A stretch of 64,000 nucleotides of DNA, from assembly GCA_035079385.1 (NCBI GenBank), contig JAVHKY010000054.1, forward strand, positions 7,479,501-7,543,500. The letters are read 5' to 3'. The position numbers and the translations under genes are program-made. Shown here piece by piece: positions 1 through 12,144 of this stretch (its first letter is position 1; each line of letters begins with the position of its first letter). Origin of the DNA: Aspidiotus rigidus. Its lineage: Eukaryota; Arthropoda; Insecta; Hemiptera; Diaspididae. The notes under the pieces are model-generated. The model was given only the letters and a program-made list of their open reading frames with translations. It was not told the DNA's origin and ran no database searches.

Positions 1-1008
1 GGACAACAATTCACGTAAGGATTTTTATAAATAAATTTGTACTTTATTGATATTTTGAACTAATTTAGTTGATTTGAATATTGCAGTGAAGTTTTGCACC
101 ATATCGATAAATTAAGCAAGGAAGTAGATGCCAAGACACCAACCGCGACTAATGAACCGAGAAAGATTGAAATTATCGACAAAAGTTCCATACAATTCAA
201 TTTGAATCTGAGTCCATGTCAACGTATACAGTTAACATCGCGTATAACGGATTTGGAACAAAAATTGGGAAAACTTGAATCGTTGGTTGGAACGAGCAGT
301 AATCAAGCAGTGAGTTAACATCACGAGAGAATGATAGGTTGAAGAAGGATGTAAAGAAGTTTGCCGTTTATGTGGCAGGTTCGTTTCTGTAATGTAGATC
401 CGAACGACGGCCTAGTCAGTTGTTGCCAATGGATGATCGCGAAATTGTCATTGTTAGACTCTTCTCAGCTAGATGCCATCGAAAATAAACTAAGCAGTGT
501 TAATTCACGGTTAGAACAATGTTTGAACGCGCAAAATTCGCTATCTCAAGATCCAGAAAGGGAAAAGAAAGTGAGTAGTTTCATAGTCAATTTTCATCTC
601 ACCAATTTGGAAACTTTTCACCAAATTCAATCGATATTTTACAGATTAACGAACTTTATGAACTGTGCGAGCAGTCACGTGGTCGTTCAGAATTAATTCC
701 TAGTCTTATTGAAAGAATGATGGCGATAGAATCCATGCACAAACAAGGTGAGTAGACTCATGAAATTGGCTTGACGTCAGGTCAGCGTATGATTAATTCA
801 TGATTCCTCGTTTTTCTTAGGTAAACAGAGCCTCCAAATGATAACACATACCGAGGCTGTTCAAGCTGAATTATCATCCAGTCTAGCCCAAAATAAAGAA
901 ATGATGAAGAACGTTAAAGAAATTTTAGATTCTAATGTTTCTCTTATTAAGAGTAACATCGAGTCGTTGAAGAATCGCGTTGATCGCTTGATGCCGGCCA
1001 ATAAATGA
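1..1008 (+). CDS. DCTN2: Dynactin subunit 2 (dynamitin), 3' part
   Basis: This is the C-terminal part of dynamitin, the dynactin shoulder subunit that links dynactin's arm to the rod and supports cytoplasmic dynein transport. Visible exons are about 1-14, 87-309, 379-570, 645-747 and 821-1008, all with GT-AG junctions; the stop is TGA at 1006-1008. The second intron could instead use a donor at 299 and an acceptor at 397. The translation is largely helical and coiled-coil. It contains LTSRITDLEQKLGKLESLVG and later LLDSSQLDAIENKLSSVNSR, which fit the family's C-terminal heptad-rich half, and it ends SLKNRVDRLMPANK. The N-terminal half lies left of the window. The gene converges on TFIIH p44, leaving only about 130 bp between stop codons, so the 3' UTRs probably abut or overlap. 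The assignment is from remembered family sequence. Confidence 0.9.
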
Positions 1009-1136
1009 GATAATTTCCGAATTAACATAAAAACTTGTATTATTTAAAAATTAGTTTATAAATTGTAATTATCCTTTTGTTCGGAAGAATGTTTATAAAA
1101 TATTTTTCAATCGTATTGTCTCTTCATTTGACATCT

Positions 1137-2653
1137 TCACTTAACAAATACAGCACAGCCAGGACACATATGTAGCGAGTTATGGATGTAAAAATCACAA
1201 TCAATACAATAAACTTGTTTGCAATCGTTGCAAATAGTCATCTGCAACAAGAAATTAATAATTTAAGTTTCATCTCGTATTGGAGAAACTATGAAAAAGT
1301 AAATCATAAGAATATTACTTGGCTCGAAGTATTGTTAACCTTTTTTTGACATCCGTAACATAGTGAATTATTATTTGGAGAGTTGGGAACATCTTTGAAT
1401 GCATGTATTGGAATTAGATGATGTAAAGGCCTTACTAGATGAGCTGATGTCACAAGCGTTATTCCACAAGTTTTACACTCCACAGGTAACTCACAGTATT
1501 TACTATTACACTGAGGACAGAAGTATCCATTTTTGTTCATGACGCCTTCTTCTAGATGACTGTTCAGACAAGATAGATATGAATATAGAGGACAATTTTA
1601 GTTCTGAATGTCATCTTCAAAAATACGTACCACATGCATCCTGTGAAGGGAGGTAACCTTTCAGTATGATGTGGAAAACCCATTTTGACGCAAGTGGCCT
1701 CTGAATCTTTCGATACTGAGCGAGGCTTGACGTAATTTAATAATAATTCCTGGAAATGATTATCATCAAGTACCACATGATACTGACCACCGGTCGCATT
1801 ACTTAGCATTCTCAGAACATGAACTTCAGCGCACAAACCGACTATCGAAGCCTTGACTCCATGACTCTTTAAAGACTGAACGAAGGATTAAACGAAAATC
1901 ATAAGAAGAAATTCCGATTCGCTCAGATGAGTGGGTACTTACATCTATTGTATCTTGGATACTGCCGGGGTCGCAAGTAGTAAGACTACCAAAAATAACG
2001 AGAATCTCGCGGCTTGTATGGGATGGTAACATCTTCATTGACAGTAAAGCTAATTCTAGAGAATTTTGCAACGATGGTTCACCGACACAGTAATTCACAT
2101 TATCACACTGTTCCAAATTCTGGAGATGTTTACGCGTATTTCCAGATAAATCGGATATTTTCTCAGCTCTCTTATTTCGAGTAACGATTATACCTATTTG
2201 ACTTATAGGGTTTTGCTCGACGAATTCTTTAACAAACTTTCGTAACAGCTACATACGAGAATACAAATTATCAAAATATGTTACGACCGCAGAAGAAAAT
2301 AAAAAAGCTTTTTTACCTTCAAGGTGCACATTTGACGAGTGGGTTTTAGGTCTTGATCAAGCATGGCATCTGAACAGTCCAGGATAACGTTCAAGTGTCT
2401 CATCATCCCCAGTCTGACAATTTTACCATTTTGTTGGGTCTTCCTTCGTTGCTCAAGGAGAGCCAACGATTCCGAAAGAGCTGCAATACCCAAACCATCT
2501 TCACCTTCTTTGATTTCTTCCCTAAAATAAAAACAATAGCGTGTGAACACAATGATAAAATCCTGAGCAATTAAGAATAAAATGGAAGTACCATGATTTC
2601 TCGTATCCTGTTTCCCACCGGTATCCTTTGATATCGTTAGTACCCGAAGCCAT
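1137..2653 (-). CDS. GTF2H2: TFIIH core subunit p44 (SSL1 family)
   Basis: General transcription factor IIH subunit 2 (p44/Ssl1) binds and stimulates the XPD helicase in transcription initiation and nucleotide excision repair. Exons are 2653-2592, 2521-2317, 2248-1943, 1875-1631, 1559-1319 and 1241-1137. They join in frame to 387 aa, close to the usual ~395. The N-terminus carries the conserved GYRWETGYEKSWE. A vWA-like domain follows from RLGMMRHLNVILDCSDAM (D-x-S motif near residue 57) through GEPSLQNSL and HTSREILVIFGSLTTCDP. The C-terminus has a C4 zinc motif (GYFCPQCNSKYCELPVECKTC) and a RING-like cysteine/histidine cluster ending HMCPGCAVFVK. ATG 2653 was chosen because it gives the family-like N-terminus. 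The open frame extends upstream, but that stretch has no family resemblance. Confidence 0.95.
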
Positions 2654-4343
2654 TTCCTCGATAATTGAGTACCTTACTTTCTCGCCATCAGATGAAGGTG
2701 TGAAAATCAAAATATCATAACGGTATTACTTTGAATTCTTTCTGCGGAGGAATATTTCATCAAGGAATGCACATCGGTGAGTTTGGAGTGGTGAAAAAGA
2801 ATCAAGTTTACAGCAGACAAGTAAGCGGTGGTCTGACAGTCGAGGCCTGATTGGGAAATTTCTCAAGTGTAATGTGCTATTGCTGCTATTCAAAGAAGCG
2901 CGATGAAAAAAGAATTCATCATTAAAATTTGAAAAATTGCTCGAACTTCTCACAGACGCGGTAAGCTTGGCCATGAATTGATAAGATGTAACGTTAGCAT
3001 AACAGTGTTGTAGTTGTAACGCTAAATGGTATAAAACTCTGACGCCGTTGTGCCATTGACGATCAGGCAAAGTGTATCTTTCAGATGACTGGAAAATAAC
3101 CTTTTTCCCTAATCGTTCATTTTAGATATCATATCAATTCAAGTTCGTATGGCAGAGTAGTCTACTAGTCAGTCCCCTTATCTCTAGAAGGGAAACGGAG
3201 AAAATTAACGTTTACGATTGGTTTAAACTAATTTTATCAAATTATCTGACCAATCAGTAGAAACACTACAACAACACAGCTTGGGACTTGCTCGTTGATG
3301 TGAATTCTTTATCACTCCACAGCCTGCAGTCAACTCAACTCAGTGTGCGTCTGTGGGAAGTTGAAAAAAGCGGTGCGGACTGCGACTAAAACTGACAAGT
3401 GACAAAATAGACTCCCACGAGTGTAGTAGATTTCTTGTGATTCCAACTTTTTGATCAATTTTTATTCATATTTTTTATTAATTAACATTCAATTTTGAGT
3501 GTGAAAGAGTAGGAGCGTATTCAATCTTGAATTCCCGTTAAATACCATACGATACTTCATAATTCTTATCTGCCGGTAAGTGTGAAGCTTCAGCTCTTGT
3601 GTCAATCAAAAGTAAAAATTGTTATATTAAATGAAGAATATTCGAAAATCAAAATATATTTCACGAGTATGGAGGATTCAGTCTTGAAGTTTTCGTTCTG
3701 AATGTATCGTTCGAGATCACGAGATTATTTTACAGAGTCTTGGCGTAATTATCTCGAATATACGTGTGGTGTACTCGTCTTAAATGCTTGGATGATAAGG
3801 TTGATGCGGCGTCAGCACGTTATTGACGAGTGAAGCTCAGCCAAAGAACCGAAATTAGGAATTAAATTCGATGATAGAGTTTGTGACGATTCGAAAAAAA
3901 GAAATACAAATTACTGTTTTCTTCATTTTTGTTCTAAAATAATTGGGTGTAATTAATTTTAACCGAATACAAAGTTGTATTTCTATGCAAGGAAATTGAG
4001 GTAAGATTTTATTGAACGAATATAAAATTCATCGAACCACGTCAATGATGAACCAAGTGAATGCGTGAGTAGCAAATTCTCACTTTAACCCCGTGTATCA
4101 AAAAGATTTTTTCTCGACGAGTAATGAGGGAGACTGTTAGCCGTGAGTGAAGCCGTAATTTACTATTCATATATTGTGAGAATAATTGTACTATCAACAA
4201 AAATATTCTCGGTAGATATTTCTATGACGTCTGCATCCTTATGAGAATAAATTATTGATTATTTATTTGTTATTATTATTATTATTTTGATAGAACAATG
4301 AATTGCATTACTAATTGTCGGTTAATTCTCAGTTTTAAACAGT
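2654..4343. other. Divergent intergenic region and HP1 5' UTR intron
   Basis: This region lies between the p44 start and the HP1 start and has no convincing coding exon. A good donor (GTAAGT at 3575) and an acceptor two bases before the HP1 ATG suggest a 5' UTR intron of about 770 bp, so the HP1 promoter is probably upstream of 3575. The second HP1 gene (12145-12822) has the same arrangement. An open frame at 2726-3070 (-) lacks family similarity and is probably untranslated. Confidence 0.5.
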
Positions 4344-4892
4344 ATGGGAAATAAAGGAGAGGATACAGATGATCAGGAGGAGGAGTTTTCGGTCGAAAAA
4401 ATACTTGATAAAAGAATAGCGAAGAACGGTAAAGTTGAATATTACCTGAAATGGAAAGGCTACTCGGACGAAGAAAATTCTTGGGAACCCATCGAAAATT
4501 TGGATTGCCCTGACCTGATCGATGAATTTGAAGAAAATTGGAGAAAGAAACAAGAAAAGAAAAAAGATGACTTCAAAAAAAAAGATGAAGATACGAGTAA
4601 TAAGAGGAAGAAAGGATCGGGAAGCACGATAATGACAGCCACTCCATTGAAAAAAGTCAAGGAGTCGAAGTCAGAGAATAGAGGTTTTGCCCGAGGCTTG
4701 GATCCGGAAAAGATCATTGGTGCTACCGAAAGTAATGGAGAGTTGAAATTTCTGATTAAATGGAAAGGTATTGACGAAACCGACACCGTACTTGCCAAAG
4801 AAGCTAATGCCAAATGCCCACAAGTTGTAATCGATTTCTACGAGGAAAGACTCACATGGCATAACATTGACAATGGAAAACCTTCCAAATGA
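4344..4892 (+). CDS. Heterochromatin protein 1-like, chromo plus chromoshadow
   Basis: This single-exon 182-aa protein has the HP1 architecture. An acidic N-terminus is followed by a chromodomain at about residues 14-66 ([40 protein letters not shown]). A lysine-rich hinge follows, then a chromoshadow domain at about 113-175 ([16 protein letters not shown] to [12 protein letters not shown]). HP1 binds H3K9-methylated nucleosomes through the chromodomain aromatic cage and dimerises through the chromoshadow. Here the first cage position is Phe rather than the usual Tyr, while the W and Y of the WKGY motif are present. Tryptophan near the chromoshadow C-terminus (LTWH), needed for PxVxL partner binding, is kept. 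The closest relative in the window is the inverted paralogue at 12145-12822. Which HP1 subtype it is cannot be settled from sequence alone. Confidence 0.93.
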   Translation: MGNKGEDTDDQEEEFSVEKILDKRIAKNGKVEYYLKWKGYSDEENSWEPIENLDCPDLIDEFEENWRKKQEKKKDDFKKKDEDTSNKRKKGSGSTIMTATPLKKVKESKSENRGFARGLDPEKIIGATESNGELKFLIKWKGIDETDTVLAKEANAKCPQVVIDFYEERLTWHNIDNGKPSK

Positions 4893-5654
4893 TCAGGTGC
4901 TACTGAATGTTTCCATTTGTACTGAAGTTTTTATTCTTTTGATCTGTACTCCTATGATACTACCGTGTAGTTCATCTGTTTTCTTTCTCATTTTTTTGCT
5001 CTTGTTTCATTTAGTTGATAATTCCATTATAACATTTCATGTAATTTTTTTCGTCCCTCGTTTCTTTCATTCCATATTTTTCTCTCTGATGTAAAGAAAC
5101 ATCAAAATCAATTTCTTTTCATTATCAAAACATTTTTATTGATAATCAAACAATAACGTACAAAAAACGCGATAAGTACTTCCGGACGCCAATTTGAAAC
5201 TTTTTAGAGGGATGAAAAAAGTGATTCTTGAAAATAATCGAAGGCAATAAATCCATTTTTTTCTTTTCCTTGTGATCATGAAACGATGTCGAATCTCGAT
5301 AATGAAGTATCGCAGATTATATCGTGTTAATATCTTAGCATGAATTTGAGGTGATTTTATTCCTAGCTTTTAAAATGACCTCACCAAATTAGACAACAAT
5401 ATTGATAGTATGATCTCGAATCAAAATCTAAGAATTTAATTATGCGATAAACGATAAATAAGCAAAGTATAAGTGGGCAACGATCATTCATATCAACAAA
5501 GAGATTGTTATGATTGGTAAAAATACTGATAAATATTGATAACATTTAAAATCCTCTCGAACTATACAGGAAGGGTATCCGTTGTTTCTCAGATACGTAA
5601 TTGCATTTTAGAATTGATTTCTACAGGAATTTCTAAAATCTCTGTAGGTTAATA
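4893..5654. other. Convergent 3' UTRs of HP1 and Dlic
   Basis: About 760 bp separate the HP1 stop from the Dlic stop, with the genes converging. The sequence is AT-rich and non-coding. The open frame at 4867-5094 is a low-complexity hydrophobic read-through of HP1 3' UTR. Confidence 0.5.
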
Positions 5655-8600
5655 CTAACATTCGGAAAATGAATTTTGTTGGTCTTGAGAAGGTGTCCTG
5701 TTCAATTGCGATAAACTGTCTTTGGTTGGAGTGGAAGTAGCCAAAGATTTTCGTGCCGCTAATTTATCTAACTCGGCTGCTGCATCAGTTCGCAATGAAG
5801 ATGGTGATGAACTTGGGTTTGATAGCGATGATAAGTCACCTAAAATGAGATTCAAAAAAAAAAAAAAAACAAAGTCGAATTTTTGTTCTTTTGTGTCTAA
5901 AGTAAGATCAGATGTACGAAAAAACAATTACCAGCTCCTCTTGGAGAACCAATTTTTTTATGTAATAATGAGTTGAAAAAATTAGCGAGCACTCCTTCAC
6001 CAGGATTCGTAGGGTCCATCTAGATAATAAAATGACAATTAGTAAATACATCACCAGCGAGGTACGACGAAGAAGATAGAATTTTTACCTTTTTGGCTGA
6101 ACCAAGCGGTGATTGAATTGAAGGTGAACTCGAAAGTCGTCTATCACCAGTTTTTTGAACACCTGGAGAACTTCGCAGTTGCGAGGTATCCAGTTTTGGA
6201 AGACCGCCACTATTATTAGTCCCTTGTAGAAGCTCGTATTGTTTTTGAAGGAATGTTTGTTCATCTTCAGCGTGTACTTCTACTTCTCTTACAACATTCT
6301 AAAACAAGTTTGTTTGATTTAGAACTCCTTAAAGACAGTACATACATCTACGTCTGAGACTTACTTTGCGAACTGAAACAGGTGGTGATATGACATTTCT
6401 GAAATAATCATCGGGTTTCATACTAATAAGATTTTCATGAAGGATAGAAATTTTCTTCAAGTTATCCCAACCAGACGGTCTATAAGAAAAGAAGAGAATG
6501 ACAAACTAGTAAACATACGTGTTCTTTTTCAACAGCCGTTTGACTTTGATATGGAAACATGAATCTCAGTTTGGATAGCGTGAACGGTCAGCGACCAAAA
6601 ACGAAGTACATATGTGACGTGTTTTGCGAGAATTCGGCGCTAGGGGAAACGGAAAAAATTACTCATCTCGGCAACATGTTTAATGCTTAATTAAGTGCTG
6701 TCAATTCCAATTTTTATTTTCATCGGTTCTTGTAAAACGTGTCACATATGAAATTAACGTTAACTTTATGCAACTTTTGAAGCGCTCTCTGCATTCGTTC
6801 GCGGGACGTAATTAATCGCCCGTACAGAATTGAATCAACGTATTTCTAACAAAATAATCTAGAATAAATTCTATTTCCTCTTGATAAGGATAATTCTAAC
6901 ACGAATAATCATTCTTGGGAAGAAGAACATTCAACAAATAATTCAATTATTACGTTCGTTCTTTAGTACATGCATCCTTGCTTGATACATTCGCGTTTTA
7001 GGGCCGTATAATCGTCCTCCAATTTATTTCATGGGGTCTTTTCTACTCGGATTAAAGCTCCAATCGCTCAAATCTTAATTTAGTAGTGTTGTTTGTAATC
7101 TCGGTTCACACACTTGTAGTAATGGTTTAAAAAATTCAATTAGCTTGATTATGAATAGAGACCGGATTCATCGGCATTTCTGCTTTCGTTCTGCTGAATG
7201 ATAGAGAAGTGCTGATGATGAATGAGTGCGTTTCATATCGAGGGGGGCCTAGAGAAAAATTTTTATTTTGCCGAAAAATGCCGAGAATGAAATAAATGCC
7301 GAAAATAGTGAAAAAAGCCGAAAGTGCCCTTTTAAAGGAAAATTAAGAGTATCAATGAAGATTTAAGAATTTGAGAGGGCTCTCCCGAGAAACTAGATAT
7401 TATACTTCTTTTTATCGTCGCACGTACAATATTTGAAATTATACCTCGACGGCGGTCGCGTTTCTCTCACGAGTTTTCATGAATTATGGCTGTGGAGACT
7501 TGATTAGATAAGAGAAGAAGTCCTACAAATTTCAATAAAATACACATTTGCTACTATTCTTCTCCTTTTTTTCTTATTTACAGGACTTTACTACGTTTTT
7601 GCCGAATAATGCCGAAAGTACTACTTTCTATGCCGAATTTTTAATTTTTTAGCGCCGAAGAATCCGGTCTCTAATTATGAATTTGAATATACGTCAAATC
7701 AACTCTGTATAGCTGAAATTAACCTACACTTACATGAATACTGCATCTTTTTCTACAATTAATGCTGGGGCTTGAAAAGGCAGGCCATATATTCTATGAG
7801 TTAGATATTTGTAGAGTAAATCACAATTTTTATCTTCTTTCGCAGATGTATAAAACAAAGCTGCACCGTATTGCAAACAAAATTTCCGAATCCATTGTTG
7901 AATGAAATCAAAATGCTCGTCGCGGTAGTCATGATCTTTCTCTAATGTAACGATGAAATCCGTCTGAAAACAGATACAAATTGTAAGTCACTTCCGATGT
8001 CAGAATAAAAACGAATAATTTTAAACGAGTAAACACTTTATACAAACCTTTGTAACAACAACTACAACATCTAACCCTAGATTGCGAGTGAGTATTCCTT
8101 CACCAAGTTCAAGAATTTCTTGATCGTCTTCTAAATTTCGAGAAGTTCTTTTGAAATTTGAATCGAGCTCAGAATCATCACCATGTTCTACGTATTCATT
8201 CCATCTTCTTACAGCTTGAACAAACCATTATGTCTGATGAGAACTTCAGCGACACCATAAGTAATTGAAAATCACAGACATACCTTTGTTCCTATATTCT
8301 TCTAAATCATGACTAGAAATGTTCAACTTATCAATATGATCTTGTAATATGGCAGCCCAAGATTGTAACTGATCTAATATATTCCAAGGAGATGTCATAG
8401 ATACAACGAACATGATAGTTGTATCAGGGAATGTTTGTTCCGAAAGAGCAAATTTCAATAAATAAGATAAAGATGGATCTCCATCCAAAATCCATGCTCC
8501 TAGGCGCGCGTGATCTGAAACAGTAATTAAAAGTGTTGAATATGGTCGATTGCCTTCAAGAAATATGAAATACTATGACGTTTATTCACCATCTCGGTAT

Positions 8601-8950
8601 TCATCACGAACGTCAATGAAGGCATATTCGAGTCCGGATCCTTTCTTCGGATCTTCAACACCTTGTAATTTGGCGATGACAGTGGTTTTACCGCTACCAT
8701 TATCACCTATGATAACACAAATTACAGAGATCCATTGCAAGCAACAAAAAACACATGGAATAGATTGGTCTACCTAATACTAATAGTGATTTGTTGGAAG
8801 GCAACTTTGAAGTAGCTTTCTGACGAACTTCCGACAAGATTGAAATCCTGTAAAACGTATGTTTCAGAAGATGTTATAAACATTAATCATTCTTTTACAT
8901 TATAGGGTCGAGTACTGAAGTGGTACGAACCATAAATTATCAACAGTCAT
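5655..8950 (-). CDS. Dlic: Cytoplasmic dynein light intermediate chain
   Basis: The light intermediate chain of cytoplasmic dynein 1 binds the heavy chain through a GTPase-like domain and binds cargo adaptors through its C-terminal helix. Ten exons join in frame to 478 aa: 8950-8931, 8847-8774, 8706-8590, 8514-8284, 8214-8048, 7963-7734, 6479-6365, 6298-6089, 6019-5932 and 5839-5655. The N-terminal domain has a P-loop (GDNGSGKTT, residues ~33-41), the family block [20 protein letters not shown] and [19 protein letters not shown], then RPSGWDN-type sequence just after the junction. The adaptor-binding helix is in exon 9 ([16 protein letters not shown]). The intron between 7734 and 6479 is 1.25 kb, far larger than the others, because it holds an hAT-like MITE at 7156-7673 and a smaller inverted-repeat element. 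Exon 1 is tiny (20 nt). Confidence 0.95.
6609..6750. repeat. Short inverted-repeat element in Dlic intron
   Basis: The left end starts CATATGTGACGTGTTTTG. The right end, read on the other strand, starts CATATGTGACACGTTTTAC, giving about 24 matches in 29 positions. The ~140-bp span could be an old MITE. No convincing target duplication is visible because the end itself (CATATG) is palindromic. Confidence 0.35.
7156..7673 (+). mobile_element. hAT-like MITE, family 1, copy 1 (518 bp)
   Basis: The terminal inverted repeats begin TAGAGACCGGATTC, and the element is flanked by the 8-bp direct repeat ATTATGAA (7148-7155 and 7674-7681). An 8-bp duplication with a TAGAG-type end is typical of hAT transposons. 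There is no transposase frame, so it is non-autonomous. The interior is rich in the motif GCCGAAAATGCCGA. It sits in the large Dlic intron. It is about the reverse complement of the copy at 9365-9886. Confidence 0.88.
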
Positions 8951-9364
8951 TGTCGATAGTATCTTTCTGGGCACGGCCAAAATATGTTATCGAAGAATCA
9001 ACTTCGTTGATTCGATAGAGATTTTTCTAGGTGCTACAGTTAGAGCTTAGCATTGAATTTCATCTTGCTTCGAACGTAACTTTTTTCCTCATTCATTAAT
9101 AAAATTACCGAACGAAAAGAAAAACTTGAACAGATGTGACACTGTGACAGAAAGAAGGCCTCATCAATTTTAGTGGTGAAGTAGTGACTACTGGAATATT
9201 TATCAGTCAATCAAGACTCATCAAGATCAGTTTGAAGAATAATAATGTTGTCACCTCGCCTGTTGTAAGGACTATAGGGAGGCTAAGGACTGCGGGAGGC
9301 CTCCTCCGAGGTCTTCGCTTCTAGGATATCCACTGGAAGCGCTAGTAGTTGTATTGGTTATCAG

Positions 9365-9886
9365 TAGAGACCGGATTCTTCGGCGCTAAAAAATTAAAAA
9401 TTCGGCATAGAAAGTAGTACTTTCGGCATTATTCGGCAAAAACGTAGTAAAGTCCTGTAAATAAGAAAAAAAGGAGAAGAATAGTAGCAAATGTGTATTT
9501 TATTGACATTTGTAGGACTTCTTCTCTTATCTAATCAAGTCTCCACAGCCATAATTCATGAAAACTCGTGAAAGAAACGCGACCGCCGTCGAGGTATAAT
9601 TTCAAATATTGTACGTGCGACGATAAAAAGAAGTATAATTATGTAGTTTCTTCTCAGGAGAGCCCTCTCAAATGCTTAAATCTTCATTGATACTCTTAAT
9701 TTTCCTTTAAAAGGGCACTTTCGGCTTTTTTCACTATTTTCGGCATTTATTTCATTCTCGGCATTTTTCGGCAAAATAAAAATTTTTCTCTAGGCCCCCC
9801 TCGATATGAAACGCACTCATTCATCATCAGCACTTCTCTATCATTCAGCAGAACGAAAGCAGAAATGCCGATGAATCCGGTCTCTA
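9365..9886 (-). mobile_element. hAT-like MITE, family 1, copy 2 (522 bp)
   Basis: It has the same termini as copy 1, in the opposite orientation, and is flanked by the 8-bp duplication GTTATCAG (9357-9364 and 9887-9894). It differs from copy 1 by few substitutions and small indels, so both inserted fairly recently. It lies about 400 bp upstream of the Dlic start codon. Confidence 0.88.
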
Positions 9887-9894
9887 GTTATCAG

Positions 9895-12144
9895 TCATAA
9901 TCATAAATCATAGTTCATCATTTGTGACGGACAATGATTGTTTTATTTTAACAGGGAACCTTTTTTCTTAATTTTTTGAAAAATTTTGTTCATTTGGAAC
10001 CGACTTTCTACAACCTAATGGGATCACCAGAAATCAGAAAAAATCTTTGCTCTCTTTCCCTTTTTCGGGTTTTCCCCACTTTTCTTGTATTGAAAATTGG
10101 AAAAAAAGTTTGACTATATTGAAAAACTTGTGATATTATGATGTGACTTGAAAGAATTTTCATTTTTGCGTCAATTATTTATTCTAGAAGAGGATTTTGG
10201 AGAATTTCCGACTTCCGAAGAGAATTAATTATTGGAAATTGCACGTGGCCACGTTGTATCTCACAGATCGGATCATTATTTCATTACGACTAATTGCAAC
10301 TCTCGATAGGCTGCAAAACTGGTCCGAAATAATGATAAAATCTATGGATCTTTTTAAAATTGATTTATTAATTAATTTTTGAAGAGGCGAATTTGAACAA
10401 ATTTCAACTATTAAAAGAAATTTGTTTTCAGAAATTTCTACTTCATACCTAGGAATATTTAAAACTAATTTCACATTTTTTTACCAATTCTTATCCGTCC
10501 TTATTCAGTAAAATTTCCGAGTAAATTTTCTCTTCCTTGTTCTCCAAGGGTCTATATAAAGTATATAATCAAATGAGATTTGTCCCGCGGCGTATTATTC
10601 AACAAATTTCTTCGCTTGCAGGATCTATTTTTTATTAGTAATGTATGGCTGAAAGTCTCTTACACTATCCGACAGTCGTCTCTCGGCACACTTACTTCAA
10701 AGCCCTCGAAGTTTGTGTTGTTTTTAGGTGAAAAAAGACTAGTAACATCAGCAAATGCCAAAAAACCAAAGTAAACAAGAACACCTGCTAGTCAACGAAC
10801 TAGCTTTTCTTTAAAACTGTAGAATGAACTACATTTTTATCTGTAGTTCCCTTAGCGCGATAGATCCTGAGAACTTAATTATTAGACTCGTAAAAAGATT
10901 CAAACATATATTCCTAGAGGAAGGGTACAAGGTACATTTCAAATTCTAGCAGAGATAAAATTTCCGGTCAGATCCTATGATTCGATACTACGCACTAGAA
11001 GTAATATCTGTTCTCTGATTTGGATGCGTCAAGTAAATAAATCCTCGAAATAAATATTTTGCTTTGAGCAGTACTCTCGTGCAGAACTGCAAAAAAAGGT
11101 GTCTAATTTGAGGTGATTTCTAGTACTTACTCTTTCACATGATTAAGAAGATATTATCTTTACGAAAATGGCGAAATAAACGGAAACTAATTCATTTTTT
11201 CCAAAATAAAAGAACTCCCATCATTTTTCTTCTTCACAATGTAATTCAGATGCATTGTCTGAAGAAATGAAGATAAGCTGCTGTTGAAGCTAAAAATATT
11301 GGGTAATATTGCAGAAACACCTTGGTGAAGTACGAGTATTTTGTCTGCAGTAATGTGACCTCTTATTTCAATCGAAGTTTGAGAGAGTAACTTTTATCTT
11401 CAACCAGTATCTGGCTCATGAGACGAAAATTATGTATCGATTGTATTCTTGTAGCATTCGAAACGTATTAGTCAGGTTTTATATTATTCGAGATCACAAA
11501 GTTTGAATCAAAGTCGCGGTCTTCGCTGCAGCTAAATAACTTTCTCTGTCAGACGCAATGAAATAAAAAAGACGATAACACATAAAAATACTGTATTATT
11601 CTACGTCACAAGAACAAGCCAAACCATCGTGAATATTTAAGTATGCAGTAGCAGAAATAGTTTCAAAAAAAAAAAAACTTCGCTACCTACAACAAAATAT
11701 ATTTGATGGATTAAGAATAATATTCAGAAAGCGTATGCGTTCAGCTGAAGATACGGATGGCCTTCTTTCTTTTTAAAATACCGGTCTTTACCCACGAAAC
11801 AAAAGTACACGAAGTATGACAATTTTGAGCGCCACACAAAGTACACGCTATAGACCTATCTATTTTCTTCAAACATTTTTCAAGAAGTTTCTAGGAATAT
11901 CTCGAGGAATTCTATGAACAGAATCTTATAATATTGACGACCACTATTGATTTTATGGATCAGCAGTGAACCGAACGAAAGAAAAAATAGACAAATAATA
12001 TTCACATTAATTAATTGAAGTAAAAATTTACAAAGTAATAAAACATGGAAAAAAATTGATGATAGTTATGAATTAGTAGAGCAATCACGAGCTCTAATGA
12101 AATACACGAACTGCAATAAAATCTCGAATATATTCACCTCGTGA
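9895..12144. other. Intergenic, nothing recognised
   Basis: AT-rich sequence between the MITE and the second HP1 gene. Open frames at 10197-10382, 10229-10474 and 10580-10774 are short, lack splice context and match no family I know. The part near 12000-12144 is probably HP1 3' UTR. Confidence 0.4.

Noticed and set aside
2726..3070. 114-aa minus-strand frame upstream of p44
   Set aside because: No similarity or splice support; likely 5' flank.
5722..5976. 84-aa plus-strand frame
   Set aside because: Antisense to Dlic exon 10 and its intron.
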